NCBI GenBank assembly: GCA_934630515.1
Contig: CAKTVV010000016.1
Span: forward strand, 1-64,000
Direction: 5' to 3'
DNA length: 64,000 bases
Source: an uncultured Eubacteriales bacterium
GTDB taxonomy: Bacteria; Bacillota; Clostridia; Oscillospirales; Acutalibacteraceae
A program made the translations under genes and the position numbers. The notes beneath the pieces are model-generated. The model was not told where the DNA came from. It saw only the letters and a list, made by a program, of their open reading frames with translations, and did no database searches. This document shows, piece by piece, positions 52,554 to 61,600 of this stretch. Positions within the stretch are counted from its first letter, which is position 1; each line of letters starts with the position of its first letter.

Positions 52554-53690
52554 ATGCTGCAATTTGAAGAACTCAAGCTCAAGCTGGAGACGATGGCGCC
52601 CCAGATCGACGACCTGGCCGATTCCATTGGATTAACGCAGCTCAAGCGTCAGGCGGATGAGCTGGATGCGCAGGCGGCGGCGCCTGGCTTCTGGGATGAC
52701 ATGGAGACGGCTAAGCGGGTCACCCAGAAAACCGCCATTCTCAAAGCTAAAATTGATAACTACGAAAAGCTACACACCGAGTATCAGGATACCATGACCC
52801 TCATCGAATTAGCCAACGAGGAGGAGGATCTGTCCCTGCTGGACGAATGCACCGAGGGCGTCGATCGCATCGAGAAGTCCATCGAGACCCAGCGGCTGGC
52901 AACCCTGCTGAGCGGTGAATACGACTCCAAGAATGCCATTCTCACCTTCCACGCCGGTGCCGGCGGCACCGAGGCGCAGGACTGGGCGTCTATGCTCTAT
53001 CGGATGTACACCCACTGGGCGGAAAGCCATGGGTTTCAATACAACATTCTGGACTATCTGGACGGCGATGAGGCAGGAATCAAAAGCGCCTCTATTGAAA
53101 TTGTCGGTGAAAACGCCTACGGTTATCTGAAAGGCGAGGCGGGTGTACATCGGCTGGTACGCATCTCCCCCTTTGACGCCTCCGGACGGCGCCACACCTC
53201 TTTCTCGGCGCTGGAGGTCATCCCGGAGATCGACGAGGACACCGAGGTGGAGATCCGCCCCGAGGACATTAAGATGGATGTGTTCCGTTCCTCCGGCGCC
53301 GGCGGCCAGCACATCAATAAGACCTCGTCGGCGGTGCGCCTGACCCACATTCCCACCGGCATCGTGGTAGCGTGTCAGAATGAGCGCAGCCAATTCCAGA
53401 ACCGGGATAAGGCCATGGCGATGCTGAAATCCAAGCTGGTGGAGATCAAGGAGCGGGAGCATCTGGACAAGATCGACGACATCAAGGGCACACAAATGAA
53501 GATCGAATGGGGCAGTCAGATCCGTTCTTATGTGTTCATGCCCTATACGCTGGCGAAGGATACCCGCACAGGCTATGAAACCGGCAACATTCAGGCGGTG
53601 ATGGACGGCGAGATCGACGGATTTATCAATGCCTATTTGCAGGCAGCGGCTAATGGCACGCTGGGCAAAGCGTCTGCCGCTGAGGACTAA
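52554..53690 (+). CDS. prfB: Peptide chain release factor 2
   Basis: A 378-residue class I release factor for UAA and UGA. The stop-recognition SPFDASGRRHTSF and the catalytic GGQ (GAGGQHINKTSSAVRL) are intact. The frame is continuous from the ATG at 52554: there is no in-frame UGA near codon 26 and no programmed +1 shift, unlike E. coli and B. subtilis. CAGGAG precedes the ATG. A strong terminator follows. Confidence 0.96.
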   Translation: MLQFEELKLKLETMAPQIDDLADSIGLTQLKRQADELDAQAAAPGFWDDMETAKRVTQKTAILKAKIDNYEKLHTEYQDTMTLIELANEEEDLSLLDECTEGVDRIEKSIETQRLATLLSGEYDSKNAILTFHAGAGGTEAQDWASMLYRMYTHWAESHGFQYNILDYLDGDEAGIKSASIEIVGENAYGYLKGEAGVHRLVRISPFDASGRRHTSFSALEVIPEIDEDTEVEIRPEDIKMDVFRSSGAGGQHINKTSSAVRLTHIPTGIVVACQNERSQFQNRDKAMAMLKSKLVEIKEREHLDKIDDIKGTQMKIEWGSQIRSYVFMPYTLAKDTRTGYETGNIQAVMDGEIDGFINAYLQAAANGTLGKASAAED

Positions 53691-53698
53691 GCTACAAC

Positions 53699-53733
53699 AA
53701 AGGGCGCTGCATAGTGGTTATGCAGCGCCCTTT
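53699..53733 (+). terminator. Rho-independent terminator after prfB
   Basis: Perfect 15-base arms (53699-53713 and 53719-53733) enclose a five-base loop and end in TTTT. Confidence 0.85.
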
Positions 53734-53752
53734 TCAAGAAGAAGGGAACAGT

Positions 53753-54481
53753 ATGAGGGAAGAACTGGTACGCACAGAAATGCTGATCGGCGCCGAGGCG
53801 CTGCAGCGGCTGGCAAACGCCCGGGTCGCTGTATTCGGACTGGGCGGCGTAGGCGGCTATGTGGTGGAAGCGCTGGCACGCAGCGGCATGGGCGCTCTGG
53901 AGCTGATAGACCATGACACCGTCGCCCGCAGCAATCTCAACCGGCAGCTTCTGGCAACCCAGAGTACCGTAGGTCAGCTAAAAGTCGAAGTTGCCGCCGC
54001 CCGCATTCGGGACATCAACCCCGCTTGCCGGGTGACGGTACGTCCGGTGTTCTTTCTCCCGGACACGGCGGATCAATTCGACATGACCGCCTATGACTAC
54101 ATAGTGGACGCTATCGATACCGTGACCGCCAAGCTGCTGCTGGCGCAAAAGGCACAGGAGGCGGGCACGCCTCTCATCAGTGTAATGGGAACCGGCAACA
54201 AGCTGAATCCCACCGCCTTTACGGTTACCGACATATACAAGACCAGCAGCTGCCATCTGGCACGGATCATGCGCAAAGAGTGCCGTTCCCGGGGGATCCG
54301 TCAACTAAAGGTAGTATATTCCACCGAATTGCCCCGGCGCACCGGCGCACACCAACCCAACACCGATGCCGCCGGCAAACGGGTGCGGGACACCCCCGGC
54401 AGCATCGCTTTCGTTCCCGGAGCGGCAGGGCTGATCGCTGCCGGCGAGGTGATCCGGGAGCTGTGCGGGGTGACGCTGTGA
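53753..54481 (+). CDS. tcdA: tRNA threonylcarbamoyladenosine dehydratase, ThiF/E1 family
   Basis: A 242-residue E1-like ATPase. VFGLGGVGGYVVEALARSGMG binds ATP, and DHDTVARSNLNRQL and IDAIDTVTAK are typical of TcdA/CsdL, which cyclises t6A to ct6A in tRNA. TsaB and TsaE, earlier in the pathway, are also in this window. The start at 53753 has GAAGGG upstream. Its stop overlaps the hydrolase start (GTGA). Confidence 0.9.
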   Translation: MREELVRTEMLIGAEALQRLANARVAVFGLGGVGGYVVEALARSGMGALELIDHDTVARSNLNRQLLATQSTVGQLKVEVAAARIRDINPACRVTVRPVFFLPDTADQFDMTAYDYIVDAIDTVTAKLLLAQKAQEAGTPLISVMGTGNKLNPTAFTVTDIYKTSSCHLARIMRKECRSRGIRQLKVVYSTELPRRTGAHQPNTDAAGKRVRDTPGSIAFVPGAAGLIAAGEVIRELCGVTL

Positions 54482-55218
54482 ACCACGAGCCATATCGGCG
54501 GGACACCGACGGCGACGCAGCCCTGCTGTGCATACACGGGATCCTCGGTACACCTCGTCATTTTGATTTTCTGCTGCCGATGGTACCGGAGGGGTGGGCT
54601 GTACACAACATCCTGCTGCATGGTCACGGCGGCAGCATGACCGATTTCGCCCATTCCACTATGGATCAATGGAAAGAGCAGATACGACAGGAGCTGGATG
54701 CACTAACGGAACGCTATCCGCAGGTGTACATCCTCGCTCATTCCATGGGATGTCTGTTTGCTGTTTCGGCAGCGAGACAATATTCCCATGTCCGAGGACT
54801 ATTCCTGCTGGCACCGCCGATGGCTGCTCGAGTCGCTCCGAGTATGGTACGCAACGGGCTGCGGGTCGCCTTGAATCGGGTGCCGCCGAAGGATGCGATA
54901 GCGGTAGCGACCCGCCGGGCATGCAGCATTGCCACCACCGCCCGCTTGTGGGAATATCTCCGGTGGCTGCCCAACTACCAGGCTCTGTTCCGGGAGATCC
55001 GGGTCGTTCGCCCCCAAATGGCGCAGGTGACCGTGCCAGTATGGGCCTATATTTCCGATCGGGACGAGCTGGTCTCGCCACGGGCTGCCCGGTATATTCC
55101 GACCGCTGCCCCTTGGCGTACGGTCCATCTCCCCTGCTCCACCCATTTTTACTATCTACCGGAGGACAAAACGCAGCTGCAGCAGGATTTCAAAGCTTTC
55201 TGCACGGCTGCGGTATAA
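54478..55218 (+). CDS. Alpha/beta hydrolase
   Basis: A 246-residue serine hydrolase. The oxyanion region HGILGTPRHFDF, nucleophile elbow AHSMGC (Ser), acid in ISDRDELVSP and catalytic His in STHFYYL give a full triad. It resembles carboxylesterase/monoacylglycerol-lipase-type enzymes. GTG at 54478 overlaps the tcdA stop, so it is translationally coupled. Substrate is unknown. Confidence 0.85.
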   Translation: MNHEPYRRDTDGDAALLCIHGILGTPRHFDFLLPMVPEGWAVHNILLHGHGGSMTDFAHSTMDQWKEQIRQELDALTERYPQVYILAHSMGCLFAVSAARQYSHVRGLFLLAPPMAARVAPSMVRNGLRVALNRVPPKDAIAVATRRACSIATTARLWEYLRWLPNYQALFREIRVVRPQMAQVTVPVWAYISDRDELVSPRAARYIPTAAPWRTVHLPCSTHFYYLPEDKTQLQQDFKAFCTAAV

Positions 55219-55237
55219 CCGCAACCAGCACCTGAAA

Positions 55238-55265
55238 GGAGCGATGCCGAATACAGCATCGCTCC
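55238..55265. terminator. Terminator between hydrolase and pseudouridine synthase genes
   Basis: GGAGCGATGC and GCATCGCTCC pair around an eight-base loop, with a T-run rightward. Confidence 0.75.
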
Positions 55266-55271
55266 TGATTT

Positions 55272-56219
55272 TTATGTGTTTTTTAATTTTTGCAGAAACT
55301 CCGTAAAATAGGCGGGCAGCTGGCTGGTAAAATACAGAGACTCCCCCGTCACCGGATGCACAAAGCCGATCTCACGGGCATGCAGACACTGCCCCTGCAA
55401 GCCACGGCATTCCACCGGCGGATGGGCACAGCCATACACCGTATCCCCTGCCAGCGGGTGCCCCAGATACGCCATATGCACACGGATCTGATGTGTTCGA
55501 CCGGTCTCCAGCTGCAATCGCAAATGGCTATACGCCGTCCGGCAGCTATTGCCGGGGTACTCTTCCAGCACCCGATAGCGTGTGATCGCCTCTTTGCCGC
55601 CAGATGCCAGCACCGCCATCTTCTTGCGCTGCGTAGGATGGCGACCGAGCTGTGTATGCACGACCCCCTCCGGCTCTGCAAAGCTCCCCACAGCCACCGC
55701 TTCATAGATGCGTGTGAAGCTGTGCGTTTTGATCTGCTCCGCCAAGCCCTGATGCGCCCGATCGCTTTTCGCAACGATCAGCAGACCGCTGGTGTCCATA
55801 TCGATCCGGTGGACGATCCCCGGACGCATCACGCCGTTGATCCCGGACAAGCTGTCGCCGCAGTGATACAGCAGCGCATTCACCAATGTACCGTCATAGT
55901 GTCCGGCTGCCGGGTGCACGACCATCCCCTTCGGCTTATTCACCACCAGCAGCTCCGTGTCCTCATAGATCACATCCAGCGGGATCGGCTCCGGTCGTGC
56001 GGTATACTCCACCGGCTCCGGAATGGAAATGTGTACGCAGTCGCCGGCTTTGAGCTTGCAGTTTTTTCCAGCCGGAGCGCCATTCACCGTCACCCGTCCC
56101 TGCTCGATCCAGCTCTGCGCAGCGGAACGGCTGCTTTGAGCAGCCCGGGCTGTAAAGGCGTCCAGCCGGTCACCGGTCGATTCCGACGCCACCCGTTCAA
56201 CGATCGGTTCCATGCTCAT
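55272..56219 (-). CDS. RluA family pseudouridine synthase (RluD type)
   Basis: A 315-residue enzyme with an N-terminal S4 RNA-binding domain (about residues 14-65) and the RluA catalytic domain. The catalytic HRIDMDTSGLL and LETGRTHQIRVH motifs are present. RluD-type enzymes modify helix 69 of 23S rRNA. It overlaps the lspA stop by 23 bases, the classic lspA-rluD pair. Confidence 0.93.
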   Translation of the reverse strand: MSMEPIVERVASESTGDRLDAFTARAAQSSRSAAQSWIEQGRVTVNGAPAGKNCKLKAGDCVHISIPEPVEYTARPEPIPLDVIYEDTELLVVNKPKGMVVHPAAGHYDGTLVNALLYHCGDSLSGINGVMRPGIVHRIDMDTSGLLIVAKSDRAHQGLAEQIKTHSFTRIYEAVAVGSFAEPEGVVHTQLGRHPTQRKKMAVLASGGKEAITRYRVLEEYPGNSCRTAYSHLRLQLETGRTHQIRVHMAYLGHPLAGDTVYGCAHPPVECRGLQGQCLHAREIGFVHPVTGESLYFTSQLPAYFTEFLQKLKNT

Positions 56220-56727
56220 CCTGCACCTTCGTTTTTACGGGGATCCCAAACAGCGTCGTCAGCAGCGGGCGGTCATCCTGCTCCTTATTCAGAAACAGCA
56301 AATACACAAACAACAGCACCGCACCTATCGTGACATAGCAGTCCGCTACATTGAAAATGGGAAAATCGATCAGCTTGAAATATAGAAAATCCGTCACAAA
56401 GCCCCGGAATATCCGGTCAATAAGGTTGCCGATCCCACCGGCAACGATCAGTGCAGCACTGATGCAAAACACCCGGGAATGCCGCCACTGGCTGCGAAAC
56501 AGCATGATCAGCAGCACCGCCACCACCACCAGCGTCAGCGGAATAAAGATCCAGCGCTGTCCCTGGAGCATACCGAAAGCCACTCCACGGTTCTCGCAGT
56601 ATTGCAGCTCAAACACACCCGGCCAAAGAGCGATTGGCGCCGTTAGGTGCGCAGCCGCCAGATATTTCGTCCATTGATCCAGCCCCACCAAAACAGCGGC
56701 AGCCACTAACATACAGATCTGGAGCAT
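56197..56727 (-). CDS. lspA: Lipoprotein signal peptidase
   Basis: A 176-residue membrane aspartyl protease that cleaves prolipoproteins. Four membrane spans and the motifs ENRGVAFG, GGIGNLIDR and FPIFNVADCYVTIG carry the catalytic aspartates. GGAGGG precedes the ATG. It would process the PotD and OppA lipoproteins seen here. Confidence 0.96.
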   Translation of the reverse strand: MLQICMLVAAAVLVGLDQWTKYLAAAHLTAPIALWPGVFELQYCENRGVAFGMLQGQRWIFIPLTLVVVAVLLIMLFRSQWRHSRVFCISAALIVAGGIGNLIDRIFRGFVTDFLYFKLIDFPIFNVADCYVTIGAVLLFVYLLFLNKEQDDRPLLTTLFGIPVKTKVQDEHGTDR

Positions 56728-56786
56728 ACCAGTGATCCCTCCGTAAAAACGAGGGCCGCCGTATGATCGACGACCCAGGTTTATCC

Positions 56787-57449
56787 TTATTCGTCATCCA
56801 ATGTAAACTGGGACAGGTCAAACCGCATGCCGGTGCCGGCAGTCTCCGGAGCCGGTGCGCTCGCCGGCTCCGACTCGGCAACAGCAGCTGTCGCAGAGCC
56901 TGCAGCCGCTTCCGGTTCATGCTCCTGCACCACAGGCGTTTCCGCAACCGTCTCCGGCTCCGACTGGATCGGCGTATCCGCCTTTTCCTCATCCGTCAGC
57001 ACACCGATAAGCGTCAGATGCTCCCGATAGATGGACAGCAGGCGTGCCTTGAAAGAGACCACCTCGTCCTGCACACGCTTCAGCTCGGCACGTTCGGCCT
57101 GCACATCCGCCTCTGCCGTCTCGTGAATGTGCGCTGCCTGTTCCTTTGCCTCCGCTGTGATCTGCTCCGCCTGCTGCCGGGCCTCGCCCAGAATGGTATC
57201 GCTCATCCGCTGCGCATTCATCAAAGCATTGCGAATGGTATCCTCCTGCGCACGGTATTCTACGATCGATTGTCCCAGCACCTGCATTTTATGCTCGTTC
57301 TCCGCATTGGTGCGGGTCAAAGCCTCCACCGTCTCGGCGCAGCGATCCAAAAACGCATCCACTCCGTCCGTCTCGTAGCGGCCAAAGGATTTTTTGAACT
57401 GCACATCCTCGATGTCCTGTGCCGTCAAAAGCACTTGCTTATTTTCCAT
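56787..57449 (-). CDS. divIVA: DivIVA family cell-division/polarity protein
   Basis: A 220-residue coiled-coil protein. LLTAQDIEDVQFKKSFGRYETDGVDAFLD is the conserved membrane-binding N-terminus. Coiled coil covers about residues 30-145, then a long Glu/Pro/Ala-rich tail (about 150-200). It sits in the sepF-ylmH-divIVA-lspA order typical of Firmicutes. The tail is longer than in B. subtilis DivIVA. Confidence 0.92.
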   Translation of the reverse strand: MENKQVLLTAQDIEDVQFKKSFGRYETDGVDAFLDRCAETVEALTRTNAENEHKMQVLGQSIVEYRAQEDTIRNALMNAQRMSDTILGEARQQAEQITAEAKEQAAHIHETAEADVQAERAELKRVQDEVVSFKARLLSIYREHLTLIGVLTDEEKADTPIQSEPETVAETPVVQEHEPEAAAGSATAAVAESEPASAPAPETAGTGMRFDLSQFTLDDE

Positions 57450-57476
57450 ACCGTCGTCATTCCTTCCGCTATTTCC

Positions 57477-58235
57477 TCAGATATATTGCCGGGCCTCCAA
57501 AACGATCCGCCCCTTGCGGGTGGGCGTATCCAGCCGATCCACGGCAAAGCGCCCATGCCCCCGCACCGACACTGTGCAGGGCGCCGTCACCGATGAAGAT
57601 ACCGCTGAAACAGCCCGATGATCCACCTCGACCAGCCCGTCGGCGATCAACTGTGCCGCAGTTTCCCGAGAGCACCGGATCAGAGCCTTCACCACCGCAT
57701 CCAGACGAGGGGACGCCACCGTATCGTGAATGGAGCGAAATTGATGCGCCGCCGGTAATGCACCTGCATAATCCACCTCGCAGCGCACACCCTCACCGCC
57801 AACCTTCGTCACCTGTTCCGTCACAAACGGCACGATCTCCTCACGCAAGAACAGGACACCCAAGCCCTCGCCGCACAGGATGTCCCCGATGGACTCCCGA
57901 CGCAAGCCGGCGGACATCAGCGTTCCGAGAAAATCCCGGTGAGTCAGCTCTCGCTCCGTTCGATAGCAAAATGCCACGGTGCGCAGCGGATACAGAGCAT
58001 CCTCCGGCTCCAAAAATTCCGGAAAAACACCCAAAAGCGTGCGCTCCGCCTCGGCATAGCCGCCGTAAAAGCGAAAGCAGCCGGCGGCCTGCTTTTCCAG
58101 CCACGGGTGCAGCAGCGCCTGCTCGTGTAGATCTAAAAAGCCCAGAAAACAGGGGGCGCTCCGCCGGTCACACAGTCGAAGTGTATCCTCAGCCCGGGAC
58201 AGCAGCAGCTTGTCCGCATCAGAAATAGAGCCCAT
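57477..58235 (-). CDS. YlmH family S4 RNA-binding protein
   Basis: A 252-residue protein with an N-terminal region containing the FLGFLDLHEQALL segment and a C-terminal S4 domain (about residues 175-235). B. subtilis YlmH acts in ribosome-associated quality control. It overlaps sepF by 17 bases. The usual ylmG between these genes is absent. Confidence 0.88.
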   Translation of the reverse strand: MGSISDADKLLLSRAEDTLRLCDRRSAPCFLGFLDLHEQALLHPWLEKQAAGCFRFYGGYAEAERTLLGVFPEFLEPEDALYPLRTVAFCYRTERELTHRDFLGTLMSAGLRRESIGDILCGEGLGVLFLREEIVPFVTEQVTKVGGEGVRCEVDYAGALPAAHQFRSIHDTVASPRLDAVVKALIRCSRETAAQLIADGLVEVDHRAVSAVSSSVTAPCTVSVRGHGRFAVDRLDTPTRKGRIVLEARQYI

Positions 58236-58644
58236 TGCTTTCTAATTCATCCAGCAGATCCCCCATCAGCCCCACATTATACGGAGTGATGATAAAGGTG
58301 CAATTCGCTACCTTTTTGATCTGCCCATCGTTGGCATAAGCAACACCGCTGAGGAAGTCCAAGATCCGGCGGGCTACATCCTTGTTCGCCGATTCCAGAT
58401 TCAGCACCACTGTACGCTTGGCGTTCAGATGATCCGCCACGGCGCTGGCATCGTCAAACCGCTCCGGCTTTACCAGCACCACCTGCAGCTGTGCCGTGGC
58501 GTGAATATTCACGACCTTGTTGCTGCGCTTCGGCTCCGGCATATCGTCGTCTGCGTTTTTGCGCACCAGATTCTCCTCCGGAGCAAATTCCTCCTGCTCA
58601 TCCTGATCTTCGTCGTCTCCTAAAAACCGATCAAAGAAACCCAT
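58219..58644 (-). CDS. sepF: Cell division protein SepF
   Basis: A 141-residue FtsZ partner. An amphipathic N-terminal membrane anchor (MGFFDRFL), acidic linker, and the SepF core (VVLVKPERFDDASAVADHL, RTVVLNLESANKDVARRILDFLSGVAYANDG) are clear. Gene order with yggS and ylmH supports this. Confidence 0.95.
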   Translation of the reverse strand: MGFFDRFLGDDEDQDEQEEFAPEENLVRKNADDDMPEPKRSNKVVNIHATAQLQVVLVKPERFDDASAVADHLNAKRTVVLNLESANKDVARRILDFLSGVAYANDGQIKKVANCTFIITPYNVGLMGDLLDELESNGLYF

Positions 58645-58668
58645 CGTGCATAACCTCCGTATAAAATA

Positions 58669-59385
58669 TTAGGGATAAACTCGTTGTCCGAAAATGGCAG
58701 AGCCGACACGTATCAGTGTAGCTCCCTCCAGAATAGCCTCCGGGTAATCCCCGGACATTCCCATGGACAAGATCTGCATATCTATATTATCTATATTTTT
58801 TTCCTTAATGTCAACCGATAGATGGCGCATTTTTGAAAAAAATTGGCGTTTTTCCTTTTCTTTTTCCGAAATCGGCGGCACAGTCATGAGCCCTTGCACC
58901 GAAATTCCGGGCAGCACCGCCATCTGCTCCAGCAGCTCCTCCAGATCGGCGGGCGCAGCACCGGATTTCGCCGCCTCTCCGCCGATGTTGACCTCCACCA
59001 GAACCGGCGTTACCAGTCCCAGCTGCTCAGAGCGACGGGAGATGCGTTGTGCCAGCTCCAAGCTATCTACGGACTGGATCATATCCACCTGACCGACAAT
59101 GGCGTTGACCTTATTGCTTTGCAGATGACCGATGAGGTGGCGCTCAACCGCCGCTGCTTCTTCCAGATAGGTTTTTTTCCCCAAATACTCCTGTACCCGA
59201 TTTTCACCGATCAGGTCAATGCCGCAGGCAATCGCCTCCAAAATGCGGGCGGGCTCCACGGTCTTGGTGACCGCCATCAGACGCACGCTGTCCCGGGAAC
59301 GTCCGGCAGCGGCGCAGGCGGCGCAAATGCGCTCCTCCACACGCAGCAAATTTTCCCGTACCGTGCTAACGGATGATCTTTCCAT
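58669..59385 (-). CDS. YggS family PLP homeostasis protein
   Basis: A 238-residue PLP-binding TIM-barrel protein. The cofactor lysine lies in LMAVTKTVEPARI, with IGENRVQEYLGK and HLIGHLQSNKV typical of the family (YlmE/PROSC). The start at 59385 has GGGGG seven bases upstream; the longer open frame overlaps the HlyD-like gene. It lies ahead of sepF as in many Firmicutes. Confidence 0.93.
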   Translation of the reverse strand: MERSSVSTVRENLLRVEERICAACAAAGRSRDSVRLMAVTKTVEPARILEAIACGIDLIGENRVQEYLGKKTYLEEAAAVERHLIGHLQSNKVNAIVGQVDMIQSVDSLELAQRISRRSEQLGLVTPVLVEVNIGGEAAKSGAAPADLEELLEQMAVLPGISVQGLMTVPPISEKEKEKRQFFSKMRHLSVDIKEKNIDNIDMQILSMGMSGDYPEAILEGATLIRVGSAIFGQRVYP

Positions 59386-60631
59386 CGTATAACCCCCTTC
59401 CGCCGACGATGATGTCGTCGTACATATGCAAGTAGCCCTTTTCGTTCGTTTCCTTACTGATGACGTAATCGGCCGGCTCGCTGTAGATCTGGTCGATCTT
59501 ACGGAACGACACGATGTTGCCGTAACGAATATACACACCCGCCTGCATCGTGTCGTCGATCACAATTGCCCGCTTCGGCACCTTGAGACCGGTGTGCTTC
59601 ACCAGCAGCACCTGCACATTCTCCCGGCGGATGGTGGAGAGAGCCTCAGACATATAAGCACAGCGGAATACCACCAGCATTTTGCCGCTCTCCGCCCGAT
59701 TGCCGGAAACCACCGTCACCGGGATCTCCTCGTCGGTCACAAAGGACATCCGCAAGGCAAGCTCTGCCCCTACAGATAGGGTATTATAATACGAATCCGG
59801 TACAAAGCAGGCAAAATACCACTCATATCCGCTGACGATCTTACCGTTGGAGGGCTGAGGTGTCGGCGGCTCCGAGCTTAGGTAGCTGTGAAGCTGCTCG
59901 GCTGTCAGCGCTGTCGGGTCCACATTGACCAGCATGTCCTCGTAGCCGTCCGTTTTATCTGCAAAATAGCCGGCAACCGGCGCTGTAACGGTACGCAGCG
60001 CTTTCTTATACGAAGCAGAGAACGTGTTCTTTTCTTGCTCCAGCTGTGTGATCGTCGCCGTCAGATCCACCGTGCCGCCGGTAACCAGCTGCTTTTTGCT
60101 CAATGCGGACAGCAGCTTGGCACGCACCTCATCGACACCGGTGGCCACTGTATAGCCGCCGACCTGCTGCACCATCTCCGTCACAGCTGTATTCAGCTGG
60201 GCGTTGATCAGATTCAGATTCAAATGGCTGGAGCTGCGATCCGCCTGAATCGCTTTCAGGGCGGCAATCTGGCTGTCCAGCGCCTCAATCTGCCGCTCAG
60301 CAATACCGTCCTGCTCCGAGGCATACACCTGAGCGATCACACCGCCTTTGGAAATACGGGTACCGTTTTCAATGGTAAAGTACACCGAACCGCCGACATC
60401 GGCAGGAATCACCGTCTCCGAACGGAATACCAGACCCTCAGCATCGATGGACTCATAGACACTGTAGACCGCCGCTTGCTCCGTCTGAATGGTGGCAAAC
60501 ACGCCCCGATACAGCTGATAACCGCCGTACAGCAGCAACAGCACCACCACTCCAAAGGTGATCCAGCCCTGCTGGCGCTTTTTCTTTTTTTGCGTGCGGC
60601 GTTTCTGCCGTTCCTCTCTGGGATCTTCCAT
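59366..60631 (-). CDS. HlyD-like membrane-fusion/adaptor protein
   Basis: A 421-residue protein with a very basic cytoplasmic N-terminus, one transmembrane segment at about residues 24-44, then a HlyD-like extracytoplasmic part with a lipoyl-like half (DAEGLVFRSETVIPADVGG), coiled coil (about 105-215) and a beta-rich C-terminus. No ABC or RND partner adjoins. It sits between miaA and yggS, so a division-linked role is plausible. Stop and start overlap miaA by one base (TGATG). Confidence 0.8.
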   Translation of the reverse strand: MEDPREERQKRRTQKKKKRQQGWITFGVVVLLLLYGGYQLYRGVFATIQTEQAAVYSVYESIDAEGLVFRSETVIPADVGGSVYFTIENGTRISKGGVIAQVYASEQDGIAERQIEALDSQIAALKAIQADRSSSHLNLNLINAQLNTAVTEMVQQVGGYTVATGVDEVRAKLLSALSKKQLVTGGTVDLTATITQLEQEKNTFSASYKKALRTVTAPVAGYFADKTDGYEDMLVNVDPTALTAEQLHSYLSSEPPTPQPSNGKIVSGYEWYFACFVPDSYYNTLSVGAELALRMSFVTDEEIPVTVVSGNRAESGKMLVVFRCAYMSEALSTIRRENVQVLLVKHTGLKVPKRAIVIDDTMQAGVYIRYGNIVSFRKIDQIYSEPADYVISKETNEKGYLHMYDDIIVGGRGLYDGKIIR

Positions 60632-61575
60632 CAATCCTCACCCCCTGCAACAAAGCGCTGATAGCGTGCCAGCACCTCCTGTGTCAGTGCGGCAAGATCC
60701 GCATAGTCCTCCAGCCAGATCGGCTGAGCGTATGCCATGCGGCGAAACCAGGACATTTGGCGCTTGGCGTAGCGGCGTGTTTCCCGCTTCAACGTATCCA
60801 CTGCCTGTTCCAAGGTACAGGTGCCGGAAAAATACGGAATAAATTCCTTATAACCGATAGCCTGCAGCACGGTTGCCTCCGGCTGCTGCTGCAGCACCCG
60901 GCCAGCCTCCGCCACCAAGCCCTGCTCCAGCATCCGTTCGACCCGTTCATCGATACGCTGATACAGCAGCGCCCGGTCCCGATATTGCAGCACAAATAAA
61001 CAGCCCCGATACGGCGGAGGAACACTGTGGGAGCGCTGCTCCTGCTGCGTCAGCGTCTCCCCTGTCAATTGAAAGACTTCCAGCGCCCGCACGATCCGAT
61101 GCAGATCATTTTCGTGCAAACGAGCTGCCGCAGCGGGGTCCACCCGACTCAGCCGATCCAGCAGCACCACACCGCCCTGTTCCCGCCCGATCTGCAGCAG
61201 CTCCTGACGCAGCCGAGGATCGCCGGGCTGGGGGAAAAACTGGATATTCTCCATGAATGACTGGATGTATAGCCCCGTTCCTCCGCACAGCACCGGAGTC
61301 TTTTCCTGTGCATAGATGGCATCGAACGCCCGGTACGCATCCTCCACATAGCGGGCGACGCTATACGGCTCCTGCAGGGGTAAAAAGCCCTGCAGATGAT
61401 GCACAATCCCCTGCTGCTCTGCCGGGGTCGGGCGAGCCGTGCCTACCCACACATCGTCATACACCTGCATGGAGTCAGCCGATACCACTTCGCCGTGCAG
61501 AGCCTGCGCCAAAGCGACTGCCAACGCCGTTTTTCCGGTTGCGGTGGGACCGGCGATGACCGGATATGTCTGCAT
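60631..61575 (-). CDS. miaA: tRNA dimethylallyltransferase
   Basis: A 314-residue enzyme that prenylates A37 of UNN-decoding tRNAs. P-loop AGPTATGKTALA, ADSMQVYDDVWVGTARPT, CGGTGLYIQSF and YAKRQMSWFRR are diagnostic. AAAGGAG precedes the ATG. mutL-miaA is a classic pairing; hfq, often next, is absent here. Confidence 0.96.
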   Translation of the reverse strand: MQTYPVIAGPTATGKTALAVALAQALHGEVVSADSMQVYDDVWVGTARPTPAEQQGIVHHLQGFLPLQEPYSVARYVEDAYRAFDAIYAQEKTPVLCGGTGLYIQSFMENIQFFPQPGDPRLRQELLQIGREQGGVVLLDRLSRVDPAAAARLHENDLHRIVRALEVFQLTGETLTQQEQRSHSVPPPYRGCLFVLQYRDRALLYQRIDERVERMLEQGLVAEAGRVLQQQPEATVLQAIGYKEFIPYFSGTCTLEQAVDTLKRETRRYAKRQMSWFRRMAYAQPIWLEDYADLAALTQEVLARYQRFVAGGED

Positions 61576-61600
61576 GGACGCACGCTCCTTTCCTGACGGC

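Noticed and set aside
55290..56333. 347-codon + strand open frame
   Set aside because: Antisense to the RluD-type gene.
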